Shown: positions 1 through 6,646 of the stretch, in pieces
How the letters are laid out: each line of letters begins with the position of its first letter
How positions within the stretch are numbered: position 1 is the stretch's first letter
Origin: Pyrinomonadaceae bacterium
GTDB taxonomy: Bacteria; Acidobacteriota; Blastocatellia; Pyrinomonadales; Pyrinomonadaceae
Assembly: GCA_026786155.1 (NCBI GenBank)
Contig: JAJAYR010000457.1
Span: 1-15,031, forward strand
Direction of reading: 5' to 3'
Length of the DNA: 15,031 bases
Program-made: the position numbers and the translations under genes
The notes under the pieces: model-generated
What the model was told of the DNA's origin: nothing
The model's database searches: none
What the model saw: the letters and a program-made list of their open reading frames with translations, nothing else

Positions 1-433
1 CGATAAACGTGCGCGTCTCGTCCGGCAATTTACGCAAGCATTCTTCAAAGCATTCAATCCGCCGTTCTCGCTGCCGCCGTTGTTCGCGCTCTTCCTCATC
101 TTCGCCGGAAGCGGCGCAGTCGTCATCGAGCGCAATCGGTTCTTTGGCTCGCCCGCGTGATGCTTCCAACCACAAAAACCGCGCCACGCCGTAACAATAA
201 TTATTTATATTTTCAACCGCTTCGCCTTCGACGATTTTACGCGCCGCACGATTTAGTGTTTCGTCCGCGTGTTCGTCGGGCGCGTGGCTGCCTCGCGCCT
301 CGAAAAACTCCAACAGTTTGCGGCGCAGGTTTTCATATTTTTGACCTGCCTGCTCGCGGTCGGAATCGAAGGACAAGAGCAGCCGTTCAAATGCTTCCGG
401 CGTAAGTGTCCAAACTGTTTTGCCTAACGCCAT
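1..433 (-). CDS. Sigma-70 family (ECF-like) RNA polymerase sigma factor, 3' end cut by window edge
   Basis: The reverse strand is open from ATG at 433 to the left edge (144 codons visible), beginning MALGKTVWTLTPEAFERLL. The middle part reads like sigma region 2 of a factor type common in Acidobacteriota: a YENLRRKLLEFFEARG stretch, then ADETLNRAARKI and YCYGVARFLWLEASR. A charged linker (EDEEEREQRRQRERR) leads into the start of region 4, CFEECLRKLPDETRTF. Its job would be to direct core RNA polymerase to a specific promoter set in the cytoplasm. The ATG overlaps the stop of the upstream CHAT gene by 10 bases (ATGGCGTTAG), which suggests translational coupling; AGGG just upstream is only a weak ribosome site. 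The end of region 4 lies outside the window, so neither the C-terminus nor any extra C-terminal domain can be judged. The family call comes from remembered motifs, not a search; fairly confident. Confidence 0.82.
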   Translation of the reverse strand, partial: MALGKTVWTLTPEAFERLLLSFDSDREQAGQKYENLRRKLLEFFEARGSHAPDEHADETLNRAARKIVEGEAVENINNYCYGVARFLWLEASRGRAKEPIALDDDCAASGEDEEEREQRRQRERRIECFEECLRKLPDETRTFI

Positions 434-3222
434 TCGCCCTGTATCTCAAACGCCGCCCAATAAAACGGCGCGTTCCAACGCTTTTGTTTCCACATTTCCA
501 CTTTCGCCGCCCGCAACGCCGCCGCTGGTCGCATCTTTTCCTGAAGCATTTTTTGATAAAATCGCTTCATCAATTCCGCCGTTGCTACATCGTCAACTTT
601 CCACAAACTAGCGACCACGCGCGGACTGCCCGCATACATAAAGCCGCGTGTCAGCCCGATTAAACCTTCGCCTTTGACTTCCTTGCCGAGAGCCGTTTGA
701 CACGCGCTTAACACAACTAAATCAGCCGACAAATTCAGATTGTAAATTTCATTCAGGCGCAGAAAGCCATTAACGGGCTGACCTTGCTCGTTGACGAGCG
801 AGAGGACGATGCCCGACAGTTCGGGATGTTCGCTGTGCAGCAATCCGTGCGTGGCGAAATGGATGATGCGATAGCCGGACAAATCGCGGCTCAAAACTGT
901 TTCGCGGTTTGCTGTAAAATCCAATGCCTTGAACCACGAACCTGACGGAGCAACCGCCAAAATCGCTTCGGCTTCGCGCCGCGTAAATGGAAGGCGCGAA
1001 ATTGGCAGCGGCTCGTTCGATGCGCCGCGCAAATTGAAGGCTCGTTCCAACAACGCCCGCGAACTGTTGAGATTAGTTGTCGGCTGTTCGCTGTTTTTCG
1101 GTTGTTTGGCTTTGACCGTCGCCAGTCGTTCGTCGGTGTCTGTGAAAACGGGGTCGGCGAAAACCGCGACGCTTTTCGCTGCCGGACGGCGATTCGCCGT
1201 CTCACGCCGCAACACGGCAAGCGTCGCAGCCGACGGCAAGCTAATGATTTCATTTGTTTCAACTAAAAATTCCTCTTTGGTCTTTGGTCTTAGGTCTTTG
1301 GTCTTTGGTCTTGGCAAAGCCGCGAACGGAACGTATTGCAACGCGCCGTCGGACACGACGACCAATCGCTTATCTTTTAGCTGTCCGGCAACCGGAGACA
1401 GCAGCATTTCGCTCAACCGTCCAGCCGCCTCTGCGTATTGCGTTTTGACATCGCTGCTTTGCGCCCATCTTTTGCCGTCGCTTAAAAGTTCATAAACGCG
1501 CCGCGCCGCAGTTTCAATTTCGGCGCGTTTCGGCAGCTCGTAGCTATTCAGCGAAGTTGAAGTAACTACCCACAAATAACTGCGCTCATCGCCTAGCGCA
1601 TACTCCAGCAAAATGGTGTCAGCGTCAAGCAAGTCGCGCTGTATCTCGCGCACGGTGAGCGGAACGGGTTCTATCAACATCGCATAGCGAGAGTTTTGGC
1701 GACGGATTTGCGTTTGCACGTCTTGATACTCGCCGGTGAGAACGGCGATTTCCTTTTGCAACGCCGCAACTTCTTCCGTCGCGGCGTTGCTGTTCAAAAG
1801 CCGCGTTTGTCGTTCGGCGCGGTCGTTAAGTTTTTGCTGCAAACTCCGCTCGCGTTCCAACATCTGCGGGTTAACGCCTTGCCGAATGTCAACTCCGGTT
1901 TCGCTCAAAGTTTCGAGCAGAGCGCGGGCGCGGGCGCGTTCGCTAATCTGCAATGCCTGTGCGTCGTAACCGGCAGACGGGCTTTGCCGGTGCTGCTGCA
2001 TTACAACATCCGTATAAAATTCATAATAATCCCGCATTCTTTCAAAAAAGGAAATGCGCGATTGGCGGCTGGCGAGTTTTGTGCGAAAAGATTCCAGAAT
2101 CGCCAACGCCGCTTCAATCTGGCTTCTTGCTTCAGTCAGATTATTGTCTTCTCTTTCAAATTTAGCGAGGCTGTAGAGTGTCCCGGCTTCGCTGACTTTA
2201 GCTCCGATTGTTCGGCTGAGATTCAAGGCTTGCTTGATAAAGTCCTTTCCCTTCTGCCGTTCGCCAATGGAATCGTAAATTACGCCAAGATTGTTAAGTG
2301 TGAAAACCTCGCCGTTGCGGTCGCCCGCTTTGCGTCTGAGTTCCAAAGATTGATTGAGAAACTCCAGAGCCTTTTGCCGCTCTCCTAATGAATTGTAAAC
2401 ATTGCCGATATTATTAAGAGTGACAGCTTCAGCTCTGGGGTCTTTTATCGCCCGATTGATGGCTAACGCTTTTTGATAGGTTTCAAGTGCCTTCTGTTTC
2501 TCTCCCATCGCGCTGTAAGCCGCTCCGAGATTGATGAGATTTTCGGCTTCTCCGACGAGTCGCCCCGTCGCCCGATTAAGCGGCAATGCCCGTTCAAGAT
2601 ACGCGAGTGCTTTCTCGCTTTCTCCTAATTCGTGATAAAGCAGTCCGATGTTATTGAGTGCCTCGGCTTCCATTTGCAAATCGTCCGCCTGGTGCAGCAG
2701 CGGCGCGGCTTCCTCATAAACACTAATTGCCCGGCGCATCGAGGTCGCGTCGCGTCGCTGTTCGAGTTCTAAGGCTTCAAAATACTTCTTTAAGGCGGCA
2801 AGGCGATTGCGGTCTTGAGCAGTCGCATCACGCAGCGTTTCGATTTTCGCCTCGTAACGTCCGGCGGCGGCTTCTTTTTCCAATGACTGAACCTTCAACC
2901 GATATTCACCGACTTGTTCCGAAATAATTGTCATCTGCTCCGGTCCCTGCGAACCGTTCGGGCTGTCTATTTCCGCGAGTTGTTTGCCGTCCGGCGCAAA
3001 TAATATGACGATGACATCAATGCCGCGTTGGTCAACAATTAAGTTGAGCAATTGATTTGTCTTCAGTTGGATTGAATAGGCGTGAGTTTCGCCGCCTTTC
3101 AACTCGCGCTCAACAGGCTTGCCCTGTTCAAGCGGCTGGTTTGTTGATTGGGCGAAATTAAAGATGGAAAGTTGAATGATTATCAGAACAAAAAACAGCA
3201 AACGAAACGTCGGTTGTTTCAT
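424..3222 (-). CDS. Secreted PPC-like/TPR/CHAT-domain (caspase-like) protein
   Basis: 932 residues. Residues 1-25 are a signal peptide (KQPTFR, then a long hydrophobic run, then FAQS). Residues 30-130 resemble a PPC-type beta-sandwich (GGETHAYSIQL, LFAPDG, GEYRLKV). Residues 135-380 hold about five TPR units with the recurring pattern NNIGxxYxxLGExxKALxxxxxAL. A coiled-coil stretch follows (430-510). The C-terminal CHAT domain (about 520-932) has IIHFATHG with His792 and VVLSACQTALG with Cys841, the expected clan CD caspase-like dyad, followed by GEGLIGLTRGFMYAGSPRVVASLW. The predicted role is a peptidase whose target is recognised by the TPRs; the substrate is unknown. The start at 3222 is chosen over the in-frame one at 3249 because AAGGAG lies 7 bases upstream and the signal peptide begins there. 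A five-copy 7-bp repeat (1275-1309) encodes an extra PRPKTKDLRPKTKEE segment (637-651). The gene is translationally coupled to the downstream sigma factor. Confidence 0.9.
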   Translation of the reverse strand: MKQPTFRLLFFVLIIIQLSIFNFAQSTNQPLEQGKPVERELKGGETHAYSIQLKTNQLLNLIVDQRGIDVIVILFAPDGKQLAEIDSPNGSQGPEQMTIISEQVGEYRLKVQSLEKEAAAGRYEAKIETLRDATAQDRNRLAALKKYFEALELEQRRDATSMRRAISVYEEAAPLLHQADDLQMEAEALNNIGLLYHELGESEKALAYLERALPLNRATGRLVGEAENLINLGAAYSAMGEKQKALETYQKALAINRAIKDPRAEAVTLNNIGNVYNSLGERQKALEFLNQSLELRRKAGDRNGEVFTLNNLGVIYDSIGERQKGKDFIKQALNLSRTIGAKVSEAGTLYSLAKFEREDNNLTEARSQIEAALAILESFRTKLASRQSRISFFERMRDYYEFYTDVVMQQHRQSPSAGYDAQALQISERARARALLETLSETGVDIRQGVNPQMLERERSLQQKLNDRAERQTRLLNSNAATEEVAALQKEIAVLTGEYQDVQTQIRRQNSRYAMLIEPVPLTVREIQRDLLDADTILLEYALGDERSYLWVVTSTSLNSYELPKRAEIETAARRVYELLSDGKRWAQSSDVKTQYAEAAGRLSEMLLSPVAGQLKDKRLVVVSDGALQYVPFAALPRPKTKDLRPKTKEEFLVETNEIISLPSAATLAVLRRETANRRPAAKSVAVFADPVFTDTDERLATVKAKQPKNSEQPTTNLNSSRALLERAFNLRGASNEPLPISRLPFTRREAEAILAVAPSGSWFKALDFTANRETVLSRDLSGYRIIHFATHGLLHSEHPELSGIVLSLVNEQGQPVNGFLRLNEIYNLNLSADLVVLSACQTALGKEVKGEGLIGLTRGFMYAGSPRVVASLWKVDDVATAELMKRFYQKMLQEKMRPAAALRAAKVEMWKQKRWNAPFYWAAFEIQGEWR
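1275..1309. repeat. Five tandem 7-bp units inside the CHAT gene
   Basis: Plus-strand units are CTTTGGT, CTTTGGT, CTTAGGT, CTTTGGT and CTTTGGT, followed by a decayed CTTGGCA. They lie in frame in the CHAT gene and encode the Lys/Pro/Thr-rich segment around residues 638-650 without breaking the reading frame. The segment falls between VVVSDGALQYVPFAALP and the next conserved strand, so it looks like a surface-loop insertion. Confidence 0.9.
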
Positions 3223-3229
3223 ATAGTTT

Positions 3230-3235
3230 CTCCTT
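3230..3235 (-). promoter_or_regulatory. Ribosome binding site of the CHAT gene
   Basis: On the minus strand AAGGAG is followed by seven bases and the ATG at 3222. It is one of only two strong Shine-Dalgarno sites in the window, and it fixes the CHAT start at 3222 instead of the longer frame from 3249. Confidence 0.85.
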
Positions 3236-3248
3236 GACCTGCATTTCA

Positions 3249-3270
3249 ATTGACACTAATTAGCTTCAAT
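3249..3270. promoter_or_regulatory. 22-bp palindrome, candidate operator upstream of the CHAT gene
   Basis: The half-sites ATTGA and TCAAT flank the perfect palindrome CTAATTAG with two unpaired bases on each side, giving 18 of 22 symmetric positions. It lies 26 bases upstream of the CHAT start, on the 5' side of the ribosome site. The length and symmetry suit a dimeric DNA-binding regulator. The AT-rich core could also arise by chance, and no regulator gene is visible nearby. Confidence 0.45.
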
Positions 3271-3359
3271 CGTCCTGCAACTCAAACGCCGCTTCCTTCA
3301 TTAGGAAAGGCAAGATTCTTCTAATAAAAGATTTCCAAAATTGACTCTTTTCTGCCCAA

Positions 3360-3387
3360 CCTTAAAAGCTATAGATGGAAAGGTCAA
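3360..3387 (-). promoter_or_regulatory. Possible promoter for the CHAT-sigma unit
   Basis: The minus strand reads TTGACC, 16 bases, then TTAAGG. The -35-like box is good (5 of 6 against TTGACA) but the -10-like box is poor. It is placed between the upstream terminator and the CHAT start, where a promoter is needed. If the partner sigma factor controls its own unit, the true promoter may not look like a housekeeping one at all. This is a weak call. Confidence 0.25.
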
Positions 3388-3464
3388 ATTTTTTTCACGC
3401 CGATCCAACCGTCATTTACAGCGAGGCGGCGGCAAATCTCAAAAAAGTTTCAAATTTAAAATTA

Positions 3465-3503
3465 AAAGTCCCAAGTCAGAAAGCACGCTTGACTTGGGAC
3501 TTT
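3465..3503 (-). terminator. Rho-independent-type terminator of the oxidase cluster
   Basis: Perfect 14-bp inverted arms lie at 3465-3478 and 3490-3503 (AAAGTCCCAAGTCA and its complement) around an 11-base loop. They sit about 25 bases past the COX IV stop. In the minus-strand transcript the stem is followed by a run of U and A (TTTTAATTTTAAATTT). The sequence before the stem (CCAAGTCTCAAATCC...) continues the same degenerate 7-bp rhythm seen in other spacers, so the terminator seems to have grown from repeat DNA. Confidence 0.8.
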
Positions 3504-3527
3504 GAACCTGGATTTGAGACTTGGTAA

Positions 3528-3878
3528 TTATCTTGGGAAAACGCCCGCGCCGCGTGTTAAATAATCCTGCATCGTAAAGGCGAACAAAATCGCCAGCCAG
3601 AAAAATCCGGCAATCGCCGTCATCCAAATAAGGCGCGAACTCCAATAAACGTGCATAAAGAAAAGTACGACGCAAATCATTTTCGTAAAGGCGATTAGCA
3701 GCGCAATCAAAGTGTTTGCGCCCGGAAAAAGAATGCCGTCCAAATCAATCGTCGCCACGAAATAAGTTAATATCGTGCCGACGACCAAAACTGCGAAAAC
3801 TCCCAAATAAATCGGCAGCCCGACAATGTGATGCTCCTGCGGGTGTTCCGAATGATTATCCGAATCGTGATGTGCCAT
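3528..3878 (-). CDS. Cytochrome c oxidase subunit IV, prokaryotic type
   Basis: 116 residues. A His-rich cytoplasmic N-terminus (MAHHDSDNHSEHPQEHH) is followed by three membrane spans: about 20-43, 55-77 and 83-103. The motifs FTKMICVVLFFMHVYWSSRLIW and FTMQDYLTRG are typical of the small COX IV (CtaF/CoxD-like) subunit of bacterial caa3/aa3 oxidases, which is thought to support assembly or stability and carries no cofactor. Length and gene position (last after coxC) fit the family. The ATG at 3878 is preferred to the in-frame TTG at 3893 because family members start just before the His-rich tail; neither start has a good Shine-Dalgarno. The gene lies 47 bases after coxC, in a spacer made largely of 7-bp repeats, and is followed by the cluster terminator. 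Confidence 0.88.
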   Translation of the reverse strand: MAHHDSDNHSEHPQEHHIVGLPIYLGVFAVLVVGTILTYFVATIDLDGILFPGANTLIALLIAFTKMICVVLFFMHVYWSSRLIWMTAIAGFFWLAILFAFTMQDYLTRGAGVFPR

Positions 3879-3894
3879 AATTTTTTCTACCAAT

Positions 3895-3922
3895 CCAAAA
3901 TCCGAAATCTAAAATCCAAAAT
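3895..3922. repeat. Four tandem 7-bp units between coxC and the COX IV gene
   Basis: Plus-strand units are CCAAAAT, CCGAAAT, CTAAAAT and CCAAAAT. They fill most of the 47-base spacer. Confidence 0.9.
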
Positions 3923-3925
3923 CGT

Positions 3926-4864
3926 TTAGTGTCCGCTTCCGTGTAAAAAGTGTCTGCCCAATAGATAAAGCAGCGGGAACAGGAAAATCCAAACGATGTC
4001 CACAAAGTGCCAGTAAAGTCCGGTGATTTCAACCGGCGCGTAATAATCGGCACTAAAAGTTCCGCGCCACGCTTTCCACGTCAGCCACGTCATAATTCCG
4101 AGTCCGATTATCATATGGAGAGCGTGCAAGCCGGTCATTACGAAATAAATCCAGAAAAATATCTGAACCTTATCCCGGAATTTAGCCGGACTGATTTCGC
4201 CGTTGGCAAAATAACCGATTTTTTCCGCATCGGTCAGATAATTTCCCTGTTGGGCTTGAACGACTAAAGAAACGTCGTTCCAAATAAAATCGCCGCGCAG
4301 ATTAACGTATTTTTTGTGTCCGCCGGGTTCTTCGCCTTTGGCAGTTGACAGCGATTCGTTCGGGTCTTGTCTGCCGACCGGGACGCTCGCCGTGCCGCTG
4401 TGTTCGTCTGAATCGGTAAGTTCCTTGCTGGTTTTCAAATTCAAACCGGCAACCGGAACAATGCCTTCGTGATATTTCGCCACGTATTCGATGGCTTTGA
4501 CACCGAGAAATACCGTGCCGAAAAACATCGTCAAAATCAAGAGAAAAACTTGCAGATTACGCTGTCCCATCTGCGCGGCGCGAACCGCCAGAGCCATCGT
4601 CAAACTGCTGACAATCAGCACGAGTGTATTTAATCCGCCGTAAAATGCGTCCAGATGATTGCTGCCCGCCGCGAACGCCATCGGATAGCGCGAACGAAAA
4701 ACGAGATAAACCGTGAACAGCCCGCCGAAGAACATAATTTCCTGGACGAGAAACATCCACATTCCAATCGAAGCGGATTCCTGCTGCTGTCTCATATCTT
4801 CAAACTGATGCTGAAGACCGGGCGGATGATATTCGTGTGCGTGTGTAGGTGCGTGTGTCGCCAT
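3926..4864 (-). CDS. coxC: Cytochrome c oxidase subunit III with a long hydrophilic insertion
   Basis: 312 residues. The polytopic membrane subunit III of a haem-copper oxidase lacks metal centres and stabilises subunit I and proton uptake. Family signs are the QHQFEDMRQQQESASIGMWMF start, QEIMFFGGLFTVYL, an acidic residue in VKAIEYVAKYHEG, IYFVMTGLHALHMIIG and the C-terminal VEITGLYWHFVDIVWIFLFPLLYL. Between the EYVAKYHEG span and the TGLHALH span there are about 90 hydrophilic residues (142-233), including an Asp/Glu/Ser/Gly-rich part (about 143-185). That is clearly longer than the loop I remember for the family. The start at 4862-4864 has no Shine-Dalgarno; an A-rich stretch precedes it. 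The 83-base spacer from coxA is a near-perfect hairpin. Confidence 0.93.
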   Translation of the reverse strand: MATHAPTHAHEYHPPGLQHQFEDMRQQQESASIGMWMFLVQEIMFFGGLFTVYLVFRSRYPMAFAAGSNHLDAFYGGLNTLVLIVSSLTMALAVRAAQMGQRNLQVFLLILTMFFGTVFLGVKAIEYVAKYHEGIVPVAGLNLKTSKELTDSDEHSGTASVPVGRQDPNESLSTAKGEEPGGHKKYVNLRGDFIWNDVSLVVQAQQGNYLTDAEKIGYFANGEISPAKFRDKVQIFFWIYFVMTGLHALHMIIGLGIMTWLTWKAWRGTFSADYYAPVEITGLYWHFVDIVWIFLFPLLYLLGRHFLHGSGH

Positions 4865-4872
4865 TTTTTGTT

Positions 4873-4944
4873 AGTTGGCGGAAGGCAGTTGGCGTAAGGC
4901 AGTAGACTCAATTAGTGCCTTCTGCCTTCCGCCAACTGCCTTCC
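4873..4944. repeat. Inverted 7-bp repeat arrays forming a 23-bp hairpin between coxA and coxC
   Basis: Left units are AGTTGGC, GGAAGGC, AGTTGGC and GTAAGGC (4873-4900). Right units are GCCTTCT, GCCTTCC, GCCAACT and GCCTTCC (4917-4944). Arms 4880-4902 and 4922-4944 pair at 22 of 23 positions around a 19-base loop. No U-tract follows on the minus strand, so it is more likely an mRNA processing or stability element, or selfish repeat DNA, than a terminator. Confidence 0.85.
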
Positions 4945-4947
4945 GTC

Positions 4948-6621
4948 TTATACCGTTACCTTATATTTGTTTCTCGCGTCCTCTAAATCCAAACCGCTAT
5001 CTTCCGTGAAATCGTAGGCTTCCCAGGTTACAATCGGCGTTTCTTCAAAATTTTCGGTCGGCGGCGGCGATGCCGTGCGCCATTCCAAGCCGGGCAGCAG
5101 CCACGGATTAGCCGGTGCTTTTTCGCCGAAGAAAATTGAATAGGTAAAATAAATCAGCGGAATTATCAAACCGATGGCGAGAATTGACGCGCCCGCCGTC
5201 GAAAAGATATTTAATACCTGAAGTTCCGGCGGGTATGCGGCGTAGCGGCGCGGCATTCCCATATAGCCTAAAATAAACTGCGGGAAAAACGTCAGATTAA
5301 AGCCGACGAAAATAATAATCGCCGCGATTTTGCTCCAGAATTCCGAATACATTTTGCCGGTAATCTTCGACCACCAATAATGCAAACCGCCGAGATAAGC
5401 CAAAACCTGTCCGCCGACCATCACATAATGGAAATGCGCGACGATGAAATAGGTGTCGGTCAAGTGAACAGTCAAACCGATTGAGCCTAAAAACAATCCG
5501 GTCAAACCGCCGATTAAAAACAGACCGATGAAAAATAAAGCGTAAAGCATCGGCGTATCGTAGGAAATCGAACCCTTGTAGAGCGTCGCCGTCCAGTTGA
5601 AAATTTTAATCGCTGACGGCACGGCGACGACCATCGTCAGAAACGAAAAGACGAGTCCGGCATACAGTGACTGCCCCGACACGAACATATGATGTCCCCA
5701 GACGAGAAAACCGAAGACGGCAATTGCAATTGAAGAAAACGCGATGAATTCGTAACCAAAAATCTTTTTGCGCGAGAAGTTGGAAATCAATTCGGAAATC
5801 ACGCCCATTCCCGGCAGAATCATAATGTAAACCGCCGGATGCGAGTAAAACCAGAACAGATGCTGAAACAAAATCGGGTCGCCGCCGATTGCCGGGTCGA
5901 AAATCCCGACTTTGGCGATACGTTCCAGAGCCAGCAGCAAAATCGTAATGGCGATTACCGGCGTTCCCAAAATCATTACCAAACTCGTCGCGTAGTGCGC
6001 CCAAACGAACAGCGGCAGACGAAACCACGTCATTCCCGGCGCACGCATCGTGTGAATCGTTACGATAAAGTTCAAGCCGGTTAGAATTGACGAAAAACCG
6101 TTGATAAAAATGCCTAGCCCGACCGCCATCACATAACTGTTGGAAAACGTCGTCGAATACGGCGTGTAAAATGTCCAGCCGGTATCAACGCCGCCCTGCA
6201 AAAGCGCGTAAAGCGTCAAACCGCCGCCCGCCATATAGAAATACCAGCTTAAAAGATTGATTTTCGGAAACGCCAAATCCTTCGCGCCAATCATCAGGGG
6301 AATCAGAAAATCTCCCAAAATCGCCGGAATTGCCGGAATCAAAAAGAAGAAAACCATTATGATTCCGTGCTGCGTGAAAACGCGGTTATACGTCGCCGAT
6401 TGCAGCAAATCGCTGTTCGGGGTCAGCAGTTCCAGACGAATAAAGGAGGCGTAAACTCCGCCGAGCGCGAAAAACGCCGAAACCGTGATGAGATACAGAA
6501 TCGCAATCCGCTTGTGGTCTTTGGTCAGCAGCCACGATTTGAGCGTAAAGCCGTTGGTCAAATAGTTCGTCTTCGGTTCTTGCTTGATGTTTCTAAGATT
6601 GATTGCTTCTACGTTTTGCAT
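4948..6621 (-). CDS. coxA: Cytochrome c oxidase subunit I, A2-type (caa3)
   Basis: 557 residues with about twelve membrane spans. This is the catalytic subunit, reducing O2 to water at the haem a3-CuB site and pumping protons. Visible ligands: His85 and His398 (low-spin haem a), His261, His310 and His311 (CuB), His396 (haem a3), and Tyr265 in HPAVY, the residue cross-linked to the CuB histidine. The D-channel Asp115 (AKDLAFP) and K-channel Lys339 (SAIKIFNW) are present. The Glu of A1 oxidases (HPEVY) is replaced by Ala, and Tyr259-Ser260 precede the His (FYSHPAVY); this is the YS signature of A2-type enzymes such as caa3 oxidases of Thermus and Rhodothermus. The gene lies 25 bases after coxB. 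The start at 6621 has no clear Shine-Dalgarno (AGAAAAAAGTT). Confidence 0.96.
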   Translation of the reverse strand: MQNVEAINLRNIKQEPKTNYLTNGFTLKSWLLTKDHKRIAILYLITVSAFFALGGVYASFIRLELLTPNSDLLQSATYNRVFTQHGIIMVFFFLIPAIPAILGDFLIPLMIGAKDLAFPKINLLSWYFYMAGGGLTLYALLQGGVDTGWTFYTPYSTTFSNSYVMAVGLGIFINGFSSILTGLNFIVTIHTMRAPGMTWFRLPLFVWAHYATSLVMILGTPVIAITILLLALERIAKVGIFDPAIGGDPILFQHLFWFYSHPAVYIMILPGMGVISELISNFSRKKIFGYEFIAFSSIAIAVFGFLVWGHHMFVSGQSLYAGLVFSFLTMVVAVPSAIKIFNWTATLYKGSISYDTPMLYALFFIGLFLIGGLTGLFLGSIGLTVHLTDTYFIVAHFHYVMVGGQVLAYLGGLHYWWSKITGKMYSEFWSKIAAIIIFVGFNLTFFPQFILGYMGMPRRYAAYPPELQVLNIFSTAGASILAIGLIIPLIYFTYSIFFGEKAPANPWLLPGLEWRTASPPPTENFEETPIVTWEAYDFTEDSGLDLEDARNKYKVTV

Positions 6622-6646
6622 AACTTTTTTCTGCTAAAAAATGGCT

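Larger units (their letters stand above)
3223..3527. other. 305-base spacer between the oxidase cluster and the CHAT-sigma unit
   Basis: No open frame here looks like a gene. Reading leftwards, it contains the terminator of the respiratory cluster (3465-3503), AT-rich sequence with a possible promoter near 3360-3387, a 22-bp palindrome at 3249-3270 and the ribosome site of the CHAT gene at 3230-3235. It is the longest non-coding stretch in the window and separates two transcription units that run in the same direction. Confidence 0.8.

Noticed and set aside
929..1495. 188-codon plus-strand open frame opposite the CHAT domain
   Set aside because: It is antisense to conserved CHAT sequence and has no family features or plausible ribosome site.
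1696..2388. 230-codon plus-strand open frame opposite the CHAT gene
   Set aside because: It lies fully antisense to a well-supported TPR region, has no recognisable domain, and its Cys/Phe/Arg-rich composition is what a reversed TPR frame gives.
4880..4944. Terminator between coxA and coxC
   Set aside because: The stem is strong but no U-tract follows on the transcribed strand, and coxC needs to be co-transcribed; kept as a repeat hairpin instead.
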